From NCBI GenBank assembly GCA_942159475.1, contig OW804095.1:88797740-88861739 (forward strand): DNA of 64,000 nucleotides. Direction: 5' to 3'. The position numbers and the translations under genes were made by a program. The notes under the pieces are model-generated. The model saw only the letters and a program-made list of their open reading frames with translations, did not search any database and was not told where the DNA came from. Below, one piece after another: positions 37,066-47,039 of the stretch (the first letter of the stretch is position 1; every line of letters begins with the position of its first letter). Source of the stretch: Sthenelais limicola. Taxonomy: Eukaryota; Annelida; Polychaeta; Phyllodocida; Sigalionidae.

Positions 37066-37086
37066 TGAGACCCGGCAGATTTTCCC
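37044..37086 (-). promoter_or_regulatory. -1 ribosomal frameshift signal at the gag-pol junction
   Basis: In gag frame the minus strand reads G-GGA-AAA, the slippery heptamer GGGAAAA (37086-37080). A 6-nt spacer follows, then a 9-bp stem: GGGTCTCAG (37073-37065) pairs fully with CTGGGGCCC (37052-37044), counting G-U pairs, around a 12-nt loop that begins with the gag TGA. Slipping back one base enters the pol frame with no stop before the pol domains. Heptamer, spacer and stem match the standard -1 frameshift layout. Confidence 0.85.
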
Positions 37087-39335
37087 TGGTTTGAGGCCTT
37101 AGCTCTTTCAATTTTCATCTCCTCCTGTAAGGATAGGACCCTTGGACATCTCCATTTGGGATGATCTTTAGCAAGGCAAAACTTACATTTGAATTTGGTT
37201 TTTTGCTTACCAGAATCCGAATCTTTGTTCTGCTTTTTATCAGAGTCATATTCCTTCTTACCATCTCCAACTCGTTGGTTGAAGGGAGCAGATTTATTTC
37301 CAAAATAATTCGGTCTTTGATAGTTTTGGTAACCCCTTTGTTGCATTTTAAATGACTTAAATGCAGCAATTTCTGCTTCCATCTCAGGATCGTTTATTTC
37401 ATTACTCTCCTGAGGCGGACAGGCGGCTACAGCAGCCAAACTCACCGGTTTCGCCTCCTTTGGTTGGAAAGAAACCAATTGTGTTGGCATTTGATCAAGT
37501 ATTGAAGCTCTCATCTCAGAACAACCTCCGGCTACCCTGATTTTTCTTGCAATATCCACAGCTTTTTGTAGAGTGACAGGCTTTTTATACTTCACCCAGA
37601 AAACTGTGAATTTGTCTAATAAACCTTCACAGAATAACATAAGCGTTTTTGTTTTCAAGCAATCTGGATATTCTCCATAAGCTTTACGACACAAATCAAT
37701 TAAACTTTCAGCAAAATGCTGGAAAGATTCGTCTTTCTGTTGTACCCTGGATTCGTATTCTTTAATTCTTTCATCAGGCGTTTTCTCATCCAATTGACAA
37801 GAAAGCCTACTTAATACTTGAGTCAGGGTTAACGAACCAATATCCCCCCATGTTGTCTGACCAACATGATTTGACGTTGAAATAATCAATTCTCGGATCA
37901 ATGTTTCGTCGTCCCAGCCATATAGGCTGGCCCAATTCATAGCTCCTGCAATATATTCTCCCCAGTCAGTCCCTTTGTATTTCTCCAAAGCTTTAGCCTT
38001 GGGAACTTCACGAGGGCGTGTGAGGGAAAGTCGAGGGGCAGGTATTGGTGTACCAATGTCCCTTATTACCACCTCCTGGTCCATTTCTGGCATCGTCGAT
38101 TTCCTTCGAGAATAATCCATCTTTGGAACAGGGAGAGTTGACACATCAGTAGTCACATGCCCTTGGCTTCTTGCTTGAGCTATTTTAGTCGATTTTTGAC
38201 ATGGTTTGATCACATCAGAAACAATTGTCTTCGTAGGATTAGGCTTGGTTCTTTCCCCAGCATTATCCCCTGCGACAATGTATGTTACAATTGGTTGTTT
38301 AGATGAACGACCAATATTTAGATCAGGCTTTGTATTCCTACCAGCATCGTAAGCAGGTATTTTGGGAACATTTTTTATTCCTTCCTTAGACTTCACTGAC
38401 CCACCCGCACGGGTAGGAGTTTTCCAAGCGATACTAATATCGTCAGGATCTAAAGAATATAAATCACCTTGATCAGCCCTATCTCCACCCTCAGAAACAG
38501 GCTTTGTATAGGCTTTAAACAATTTCTGTAGTGTTTTTCTTCTATTACCTTGCAATTCTGGCTGTGAACCCCAGAATCTATAAGTAATATTATTTCCAAC
38601 CGTAGGAAATTTATCTGGTACAGGGATGGGATCGATAATTTCCTCCCTACCACTAGGAAGGCGATATCCACCAATACCTTTGGGTTGTAATCCCAATTTC
38701 ATGCAATGAATCATACAGTAATCAACTCTTCCAGTGTCCAACTGGTAAACGTTATCATAAACAGAATTCGCAAGAGCCCTTATAAAGGTCTTTTCAGCTT
38801 CTGTATATGCTGCTAGAGCTTTATTATTCTGTACACCATATTTGATTAATGTTTCTAAAGAAACCAAATCATTCAAGGCTTCATTTGGCGTGTAAATTTT
38901 TTCATGAAAAACAGATTCGGCCACAGATATATTGCCTACTACTGCTTCATATGTTGGTGGATTTCTTCCACCTCTCCCAATGTTCCCTCGTTGCACAAAA
39001 TCTTGTGTATCGGGTACTGTTGGGGGGGGTGTTGGTCCCACCGTATTATTCACAACAGGTATTTCATTAGGGTTATATGTACCCCGATCGGATCCCAGTA
39101 GAGAATTCCTCGCAAACTGTGCAGCTCTTGCAGTATTTGGAAAGGCTGCGATAAATCTGCGATTATATTCAGCAAACTCACGATCATATTCCTCAAAATC
39201 AATGCTAGATGTAGGAACGACAGATGCTGTTTCAGAACCATCTTCCATGATAACATGATTTTCATTACTACCATTCTCCGTATTATTCCCTGCTGGGATA
39301 TTTAATACGGGTTCGGCGAGTCCATTGCTGGACAT
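37062..39335 (-). CDS. gag: Gag polyprotein of the gypsy element
   Basis: 757 aa from an ATG about 110 bp downstream of the 5' LTR. The N-terminal half is long and low in complexity, with Pro/Thr-rich segments. Residues about 455-620 (from TDWGEYIAGAMNWASLYGWD through LCRKAYGEYPDCLKTKTLML) resemble the helical capsid of gypsy Gag. Near the C-terminus is one CCHC zinc knuckle (about 717-730, C-x2-C-x4-H-x4-C) in a Lys-rich context, which would bind the genomic RNA. At 757 aa it is longer than most gypsy Gag proteins. The stop TGA lies in the loop of the frameshift hairpin. Confidence 0.9.
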   Translation of the reverse strand: MSSNGLAEPVLNIPAGNNTENGSNENHVIMEDGSETASVVPTSSIDFEEYDREFAEYNRRFIAAFPNTARAAQFARNSLLGSDRGTYNPNEIPVVNNTVGPTPPPTVPDTQDFVQRGNIGRGGRNPPTYEAVVGNISVAESVFHEKIYTPNEALNDLVSLETLIKYGVQNNKALAAYTEAEKTFIRALANSVYDNVYQLDTGRVDYCMIHCMKLGLQPKGIGGYRLPSGREEIIDPIPVPDKFPTVGNNITYRFWGSQPELQGNRRKTLQKLFKAYTKPVSEGGDRADQGDLYSLDPDDISIAWKTPTRAGGSVKSKEGIKNVPKIPAYDAGRNTKPDLNIGRSSKQPIVTYIVAGDNAGERTKPNPTKTIVSDVIKPCQKSTKIAQARSQGHVTTDVSTLPVPKMDYSRRKSTMPEMDQEVVIRDIGTPIPAPRLSLTRPREVPKAKALEKYKGTDWGEYIAGAMNWASLYGWDDETLIRELIISTSNHVGQTTWGDIGSLTLTQVLSRLSCQLDEKTPDERIKEYESRVQQKDESFQHFAESLIDLCRKAYGEYPDCLKTKTLMLFCEGLLDKFTVFWVKYKKPVTLQKAVDIARKIRVAGGCSEMRASILDQMPTQLVSFQPKEAKPVSLAAVAACPPQESNEINDPEMEAEIAAFKSFKMQQRGYQNYQRPNYFGNKSAPFNQRVGDGKKEYDSDKKQNKDSDSGKQKTKFKCKFCLAKDHPKWRCPRVLSLQEEMKIERAKASNQGKSAGSQ

Positions 39336-39424
39336 ATAGATCGTATCTGCGACTTGTTGTAGCAGAGGTAAATCAACAAAATCTTATTAAATAATTTAAT
39401 AAGAGTTATTCAGCTTTACTCCCC

Positions 39425-39445
39425 CAAAAGGTCACGGCACCAAAA
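39425..39445 (-). other. Primer binding site, tRNA-His type
   Basis: Immediately inside the 5' LTR the element reads TTTTGGTGCCGTGACC. Its complement, GTCACGGCACCA, equals the last 12 bases of metazoan tRNA-His(GTG) plus CCA; the 13th base differs. The tRNA identity is from knowledge of the acceptor stem, not from a search. Confidence 0.75.
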
Positions 39446-39793
39446 TGTAATGACCCTCAGGTGTGCGCAGGGGAGGAGAAATAAAGACAACAAGCGTTAA
39501 CTATATTGTAGTTACTCTAATTTATTCTATGAGGCAGATTCAAGACAGGTACAATAGTATCACGTATAACAAAAGGTGTTGTAAGTAAATAATAGGAAGT
39601 ATAAAGAAGCAAATGAGAATATAGGGAAGTAGATAATGTCGTACTGCCACCTTGTGGCTACTCTAGTAATTATACTACACAAAGTAACATGCGCAAGGCG
39701 CGATAACTGAATGCGCAGCATGCGCACGTTATATAATCTATATTAAAACAATCGCAAGTAGTACAAAAAGTAAGATAAAGTAACGGCACTACA
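39446..39793 (-). repeat. 5' LTR of the gypsy element (element orientation)
   Basis: 348 bp with TG...CA ends and one difference from the other LTR. It should hold the promoter, but I cannot mark a sure TATA box. Confidence 0.95.
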
Positions 39794-40859
39794 TTTATGT
39801 GATTCAAATATGCTATTAGCTATTATTCTTTTGTTGGAAAAAAAATATAATAAAGCCTTATTCGGTCTCAGGCCTTCATCCCGCATTCTGCGTCACATTG
39901 CGTACATTTGTGCATAATTTCTAAGCACTCTGGTGCCAAAAGTAATTGAGCTAAGTATGGGAAAGTATACATTTCCTGAAAGAGGAATATCGTTTCTATA
40001 TAATCAAACAGAAATAAAAGAAATGACATGATTTGTATAGACACTGCGAATGATGGAAGTAAGGAAGGGATGATTTCTGTCAATTGTTCATCCGTAGAAA
40101 ATGAAACCAATCTATATTATATGCGGTCAATTCCAGGATTTAATTGCAATTTTGACCTTTTTCACATTATCTGTTTATGTCATATCTTTATCTTTGTCAA
40201 TTCCGATTGTATAAGCATACACTTGGTATGTATGTATTCCTATGAATATGCCCCTTATTTCTAAAACCATTTTAAGGTTATAGAGATAATGAAGCCACAA
40301 GCCATCATAATGCCTGACACTCACGGTCACCTGTGCAGGGGTTTCTATGACTGAGTGTTAGCGAGCTGGTGTCAGATGTGCGACATTGAGTAGGTGTGAA
40401 TGTCAGCTGAGTATGAGTGACAGGAATTTGTGGTTTCGAGCATTGTGTTGTGTAACTTTATGGTACTTATTACATCTTGGTTTGTTGCGTTTATTAGTTC
40501 CAGTGAGGCTGACAATAGAATTTATTTAATTTATATAATGAGTATTTAGACGCGATTTTGAATGCGCATTATATGCGCGATTGTGATCACACCCATATTA
40601 TTAACTTTTAAAGAAAACATGTATTCATAGATAGAATTGGTTGAGAAACACATGTGTAATACATAGATAAATGAATATGAATGAGAACTTGGTCCAACAC
40701 AAATGTGAGATCACCAACAACATGGGAGGAAATAAACGCAATGTATTTCCCATAATGGTAGCTAATGGGATGTCCATTTCACTGTGATTCAAAGCCATAC
40801 GTATCACATACACATCACACTTCACTAGTTTGAGGCCAATCACAAAATGATCACAGTGC
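39794..40859. other. Non-coding stretch between the gypsy element and element A
   Basis: No gene seen. A copy of the 5325 dispersed repeat lies at 40337-40486. Confidence 0.5.
40337..40486 (+). repeat. Dispersed repeat, copy 2 (partner 5325-5500)
   Basis: Same order of conserved blocks as at 5325, diverged. Confidence 0.65.
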
Positions 40860-43038
40860 CATCACACTCAATTGCACTCAGTGCCTGTCGGGTTGTACAT
40901 TCGATTGGATTCCTCCCAGTGACCGTTATTGCTGTGTCGTCAGCATAGACTGCAATATTTAATTCCAGTTCATTTTTTTGGTAATCTATTCTTTCTAAAC
41001 AAGTTGGTAAATCATTAATGTAAATTAAAAAAATTAACGGTCCTAAGAGGCTTCCCTGCGGTACACCGTTTTCGATTGTACATGGGTCAGATATGATATC
41101 ATTTAGTTTTGTCATCTGTCTTCTCTTATATAAATAATTCTCAACCAATCTAGTGATACAAGAATTAATATTATATCTTTCGAGCTTTAATCTGAGAACA
41201 TCATGATCAATACAATTAAAGGCTTTCGCCACATCATAATATGTGGCGGCAGTCACCTTTTTTCCATCAATTCCTCTAAGAATCGGATTCAGAAAGTCAT
41301 AAACACTGCGATTAGTAGAATGGTTTTTCCTGAACCCCCCCTTGTTTGCTAGAGAAATAATGATTAAATTCCATATGATCTATTAAAGCTCGACAAATAA
41401 AATGTTCTAATAATTTTGATGGTAAAGGTACAATAGCAATAGGTCTTAAGTTTGACAGCTCTCTAGGATTCTTATTTTTGGGAATCGGGGTAATACAAAA
41501 TTCCTTCCATTCCTGAGGGATATGGCCATAGGAGACACACTTCTTCAATAAAAAGGTAGTCTCTCTCAGCATATAAATCAGGAAAAACTTCAAAATCTTT
41601 GAGCTGACCCAGCTAAAACCGCTACTCTTATTTTCATCAATACCTTGGAGATATTCCAAGACCTTATCGCAATCTATTATAATCTTTGTAGAGGCAATAT
41701 GTTCTTGAGTATTGACCATGTAGTCTAAGGGATTCTTCCTCAGATTTATATCCACCTTACCCATGTTTTTAAACACAGTATTTAAGGTATTACTCGCTTC
41801 TCGACCTTTTATAACCCTACCATCATGTAGATAACTGTTTTGAGAAATTGATTTCTTTTTCCCAAGGAGATCGTTCAGTTTCCTCCAAAACTTTTTGCTG
41901 TTATTTTCACATGCAGTAAGAGAATCTAATATAAAGGAACGTTTAGCATTTCTAATAAGTTTGGCAGTGTTTCGCCTGGCCACTGTTGCTCTAATAAAGT
42001 CATCTTTCAATTTAGATCTCTTTGCGATTTTGAAAAGATTGTCTCTATTCCTAATCGCTTCAATACATTCTTGATTTAGGATTAGTTTACCCCTCCTTAT
42101 GACCGTTTTCTTTACATAGGGACATTTTTCATCCAGGTAGGCAGTTAACTTAGTTTTTAAGTTCGACCATATAATATCAGGCTCTGGATTTTCTTCAGGA
42201 ATAATCATATCATCAGTCGATAATTTGTTACAATAGGTCTTAAAATTTAACATATCAATTCGTCCATAATTTCGCGACAGTTTCACTTGTTTGTCGATCA
42301 TACTCTTGCCTTTTTTTATGTTTATGAAGACAGCATTGTGGTCAGATATATTCATCTCTAATACACCTGAGGTGGTGACATGGGGATAATTTGATGCCAT
42401 GATATCCAACAAACTACTTTTACCTATCATTTGCCGAGTATCCTCAGAGATGAATTGATTTAGTGACATTTCTCCCAACAAATGCTTAAATTCAATTACT
42501 GAATCATTTTTTTATCGTTCATGTCGATATTTATATCACCGCATAGCAGTATATTTCCATGCCGACATCTCTCTTTGACCGAATTCAAAATATTCTGCAA
42601 ATGCTCAATAAATGATCTCTTATTCCCTGACGGCGGGCGATATGTATTACAGAGTATTATTGATTTCCTATTACCAGGTTTACATTTGATTATTTGGGTC
42701 TCAATGTTCTCATTACATACATTTAGGTCAGAGAACACCCACGGGTCTGCCTGATATGTATTATCGATAAAACAACCCAAACCACCTACCTTTTTGATCT
42801 CATTACTAGACAAGGTAGAACGATCCTCTCTGAAAAGATTAAAGCGGTTTCCAAATAATAACTGGCTATCAGCATCTGCTTTGGTCAACCAGGTCTCCTG
42901 TAATAATAGTATATTTGTATTTTTACCTAGGAGTGTATCATTAATCTCGCCTATTTTATTTCTTAGAGATCTTATATTTAGAGATAGAATCGTCAGTCCC
43001 TTGAGTTTAGAGAGTTCTGTCATATCAACCAATACCAT
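40860..43038 (-). pseudogene. Element A ORF2: endonuclease-reverse transcriptase, broken and 3'-truncated
   Basis: Minus strand, three frame pieces. 43038-42496 is an APE-type endonuclease start: LNIRSLRNK, QETWL (metal-binding Glu), YRPPSG and GDINIDM. 42481-41312 continues with NISDHNAVF (SDH catalytic box) and the RT fingers (LRPIAIVPLPSKLLEHFI). 41256-40840 has the palm: motif A YYDVAKAF, GVPQGSLLGPL and YADDTAITV (intact catalytic Asp pair). Frame switches fall in an A7 run near 42510 and a G7 run near 41335, typical of single-base slips. The RT then stops at RQALSAI, before the thumb. The remainder may be the fragment at 26399-27170. It belongs to the same element as the NADAR ORF1 upstream. 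Confidence 0.85.
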
Positions 43039-43955
43039 TGCGCTCCTCAGCCATTTTCACTAATATCAATACTTGGCAAACTCTTGAAACACATGAGCAT
43101 TCATGTAGCATGGTTCTAAGCAACAATAATAAGCGACAGTTAAAACAAACAATAGCCCAATATAAAAACAAGTTACAGAAATGTTCCCTCATTGGGGTAA
43201 GCAATGTGCTCATGTAACGTACGGCGACCGATTCTCTGACTATAAAACTAGCTGTCAAATTTTAACCACACTTCTTTGGTATTCACAATTTCCACATAAT
43301 GTGGGGATAGTAGGTACCATACATCAACAACAATCAAGACAAGTTTATGGTAGAAACCAGAAAGATACATACATAATTATTTTGTCATAATCCTCAAGGC
43401 GCGTGTAAAACTAACTTCATCCGCCATTTTGAATTGGTACCGCAGAAAATACACATCAAGCTCTTAATGGTAGAAAATAGTACCAACGTCGTATCGAGTC
43501 TTCAAACCCTCTATATTTAGGTCAAGAAAACAAATTTCCAGTTCTATAGTTAAATATCATAATATCAACTATCTAACAAAAGTGTACTAAATCCATCTAA
43601 GCAGGGAGAAAACTATTTTTGTGGAAATCAATCTCCTTGTGGGTGAACAACCTTGACCTATCTATTGACCTCGTGGAGGTTTGTTTGTAAACTTTTACAC
43701 ATGCGGACCCCTTCATAGGGATAACACTAGACGGAAATTGGGTCAAATCCCATAGACCAGTATATATCGAAACATTATTTTAAATATAAACCTCATGAAT
43801 AATCAAGTATAATACCATACATTGACACATTTAGAAACATAGCAGATATTTTAGAGAGTGAGATCGATCAGCGAGGTAAAATCACTTCCGTCCGCCATTA
43901 GCTATTTGGTGTTGACGGAGGAGCACGTTACTTTTAGTTTTAGTTCTAGTTCATC
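43039..43955. other. Spacer between ORF1 and ORF2 of element A
   Basis: About 0.9 kb without an ORF. The long ORF1-ORF2 spacer resembles that of element C, but I did not find its hairpin motif here. Confidence 0.6.
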
Positions 43956-45777
43956 CTACTTCTTTCCTTTTCTTGGCTTTGTGCGTCGAGTGTTCATATT
44001 ATGCTCGGTGATAGTTTCATCAAGTGATATGGCCACTCTGCTCATATCCAGACGAAAGAGTCCAGCTGCAGGCGATTTCTTTGCACTCGCCGGGGTACTA
44101 GTTTTACTTGTTGGCTGTTTTACGTCAGTATTCTCCGATTCAACTTCCATCTCAATAGCAGAACTGTCATCACTGGAATACTGCTCATCGCTCGAGTCCT
44201 CGTCCATGGATGTGTTGAGATTGCAACCCTTCATGGAGGTGAGTTGCCTATTTGTATTCAGTATCTTTTCTTCTGATGCAGGCGACTTCTCGAAAACTCT
44301 GCGATGCTTCATATTTCTTGATTTGGGCGAAAGCTTGGAGGGGGTGACGACCGGAGGGGGCGGGGACGTAATCGTAACCTCATTCAGTTTGTTTTGGTAC
44401 TTTTCTTGCATTTCCTCTCTGATCTCCATCAAAATCTTGCCCTGCTTATTAAATCCAGACGTGTCCCAAGTATGGGTGCGAAGGTGAACAGAGCCTAAGA
44501 AATAACCACACCCCCAGAAACGATCTCCAGTCGCTTCCACCAATTCAATATCACCAGTTTCTAGGAGCAACTTGCGAATCGCAGAATTTTGGTCGAACTT
44601 TAGGCAAATGATTGACTTCATATATTGCGCTTCTTTCGACTTCCATTCGTCGTTGACTGATAATTTGGAGCCCTTCTCTTTGATCTGAAAAGGATCCCTC
44701 ATAGAATAAATAGTGCGAGATGCGGCGAAATGTCCATTGTATAGCGCCTTCTTGTACATGAAACAATGTTCTACCAATGTAAATTCAAGCTTCTTCATTC
44801 TTATCTTGGTGTTATACAGGTTACTCGGCCACACATGTTGCCCGTGGTACGCGATGACCCCACCCACCTTCTGGACTTTGATGTTTGCTGGTTGAATTTC
44901 TACTGGGATGCAATCGAGTTCATTTACAGTGTAGGTCTTTCCTTTAATCTCTACCTTGTCCCCCTTTGCTTTAGCGTATAAGTCGATCTTCTTTTCAGAG
45001 GCTTGCTTGGCAATTTGTCTTAAGAGATTTCCATCGTACGTCCGGGTTTAAATCGTCTTCGAACAACCAGAACTTATGAGAGGGGAACTGGTCATCTGGG
45101 AAAACTGAATGATCAAAAATTCTGGCTTTGTTTGCCAGAAACATCTTCTTGTCACTCAGGGCGATGAAGTTAACCATAATGGGATCGGGCCTGTTTGAGT
45201 ATGTCCTATTCTTACTGGTAAGCCTGTATACCTTGTCCAACCTACCGGGGTTAAATTCTGGTAATGCAAGTTTAATAATTTCGGTACACGTATCAATTAG
45301 ATCCACATTATGCCTGCCTCTCACACCATTGAATATCAGAGACTTTTGTCTCAGCCTCGTATCAAAATCGTTGTTCATTTCTTTTTGTATTTTAAGTTTG
45401 TATTGTAAGTTATCAACGGTTGACTCAAGCGACTTCACTTGCTTGATTAGATCTTTGGTCAAGCGTTTCATCTCTACCTTGTCTTGAATTTCATCACCAT
45501 GTGATTTCGTTAAGTCATCTAAAAAGTCTTTAGTTTTGGTAGCATATTCGGCGAGTTCATTATGGCTCAATACTAGTTGGGGGAAAGTAACCCCTTCGCT
45601 TTCCGACCCAGCCATTTCTTGTGACTTTTCAGTAGTAACACTCGGATCAGAGTTTATATCAACAGGGATGTCAACACTAATATCTTTGCTTGCTTTTTTA
45701 TGTACAGGTGAAGTTCCTTCAGATCCAGAAGCTTTCCTTTTTCCATAGGCCAGATCAGATTGTAGGTTGACACTCAT
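43956..45777 (-). pseudogene. Element A ORF1: coiled coil, RRM-like and C-terminal NADAR domain (one frameshift)
   Basis: Two adjoining frames. 45777-44995 (260 aa): basic/acidic leader, heptad-rich coiled coil (KDFLDDLTKSHGDEIQDKVE onward), then an L1-like RRM segment starting QKSLIFNGVRG and ending NPDVR. A one-base shift near 45040 moves into the frame that runs through QIAKQASEKKIDLYAKAKGD and GKTYTVNEL into 44867-43956. There the NADAR domain begins: VIAYHGQHVWPSNLYN, LVEHCFMYKKA (Glu-His pair), LKFDQNSAIRKLLLETGDIE, LVEATGDRFWGCGYFLG and GKILMEIREEM, the classic YbiA signature order. The tail is acidic (SSDEQYSSDDSS) and ends in basic residues. NADAR proteins act on ADP-ribose/NAD-related substrates, and bacterial members remove ADP-ribose from guanine in DNA. 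In this copy one indel separates the RNA-binding half from the NADAR half. Confidence 0.85.
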
Positions 45778-47039
45778 TCTTTACGACCATTGACCAGCGT
45801 GTGACAGACTGTCATCTTGTGACTTCGATGTAAACAAGGGCGATGATTGAGGAAGGCGGGAATATGTACACACAATCCCCTATTACCGTTCACTTCGGAG
45901 GATCGAACTATAACCACAGTGACAGATTATAGCTAATAAACATCCAAAGTTCATTCAAGATGTTCCTGGAGTCTTCAGTAAACGGTATGTCTTAAAATTT
46001 TTCGGTAAAATCCAATATTTAGTCTTTTAAATCGGTTGTGTGCCTCAGCCTAGTAATACACGTCCGTACGTACCACCGTCATCGCCACTTCAGGATTGAT
46101 AGCTCACGCCCTACTCAAATCTCTAACTTTAACAGGACAGTGGAGAAATCCAAAGATCTGTAAGTAGCTGCAACTGCTGCTTGATTGTCGTGGATCATTA
46201 TATGTCTTGTATGGTGTCTTAGTGTTTTTGCAATATTAAACGATGTTGAGAACTTCTGCCTCAAGGGAGCAAGCCCATCTTGGCTGCCATGTGCTCCTGA
46301 GAGGATTGAAACTTAGGTCCAAGGTCTGGATACCTCTTTCCCTATGGAAATTTCCATAAGCGAGTGTTTCGCCATGTGTACAGTACAGTACAGTACAGTT
46401 GCACGCATCTTGTTTGGGTGTGGTGTCAACACCTTGGGGGCAAATGAGTAGTGGCTGCACCGAATAGCTAAGTGAGCAAACCAGGCTATATAAGGCTCTG
46501 GGGTTTGACAACCAGCAATTAATGTGTGCAACCACGAGTGTTGCACGACTCTCACTTACGTTTAGCTGTGTGCTGGTTACTTTGCTAGTTACGCTGCTCT
46601 AGTGTCTGTCAGAATTTTTTGTTGTTTCCTCTTTTCCTACAGAACATGATGGGCGCTTGGTGCTGATAGTTCTACTGAAGCTGACTGGACTAACAGCCAA
46701 AAGTCAGTTTCTATGTCACGCCTGTGGATCTAAATTCTACTGTGGATCTAAATTCTAATCCATTCAGGATACCAAGATGGCCGCATAGTAAGATGCCTGA
46801 TCGTATCGAGGAAATTTAAATCGACAATCTATCGGAATGCAGCTGATCAGAGAGTAGCGATCTATATCAATGCAGCTCTGTTTGTGAATATAGAAAACAG
46901 ACTTTGTACGATATATTGGATAATTGGGACGATTACCGATATATGAGACAATTTTAAATATACCCAATCCAAGGTGAGCGATAGTGGGGTACATAGCCTG
47001 AGTTTGCCGCCAGTAACCACGGTAAACAAACACTGAACA
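45778..47039. other. Region between the divergent elements A and B
   Basis: It should contain the 5' UTRs of A (minus) and B (plus). Overlapping minus-strand frames (46236-46555, 46764-47188) look non-coding. No shared promoter motif is visible to me. Confidence 0.5.

Larger units (their letters stand above)
28308..39793 (-). mobile_element. Ty3/gypsy LTR retrotransposon, nearly intact, 11.5 kb
   Basis: Two 348-bp LTRs (TG...CA) flank, in minus-strand order, a tRNA-His-type primer site, gag, pol (PR-RT-RH-IN), an extra 637-aa ORF and a GGGGG-containing polypurine tract. The PR-RT-RNaseH-integrase order identifies Ty3/gypsy. The three ORFs are uninterrupted and the LTRs differ at one position (28495 C, 39633 T), so insertion is recent. 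The host flanks ATATA (left) and TTTAT (right) do not form an exact target duplication. TATA/TTTA is the closest 4-bp pair. Confidence 0.95.

Noticed and set aside
37065..37080. Separate initiation of pol at GTG
   Set aside because: The pol frame is open upstream of this codon and a complete -1 frameshift signal lies just before it, so a Gag-Pol fusion explains the layout better.
43858..44487. 209-codon plus-strand ORF, Ser/Phe-rich, hydrophobic
   Set aside because: Antisense of the NADAR and acidic-tail region of element A ORF1. Acidic Ser runs give Ser/Leu/Phe-rich antisense frames.
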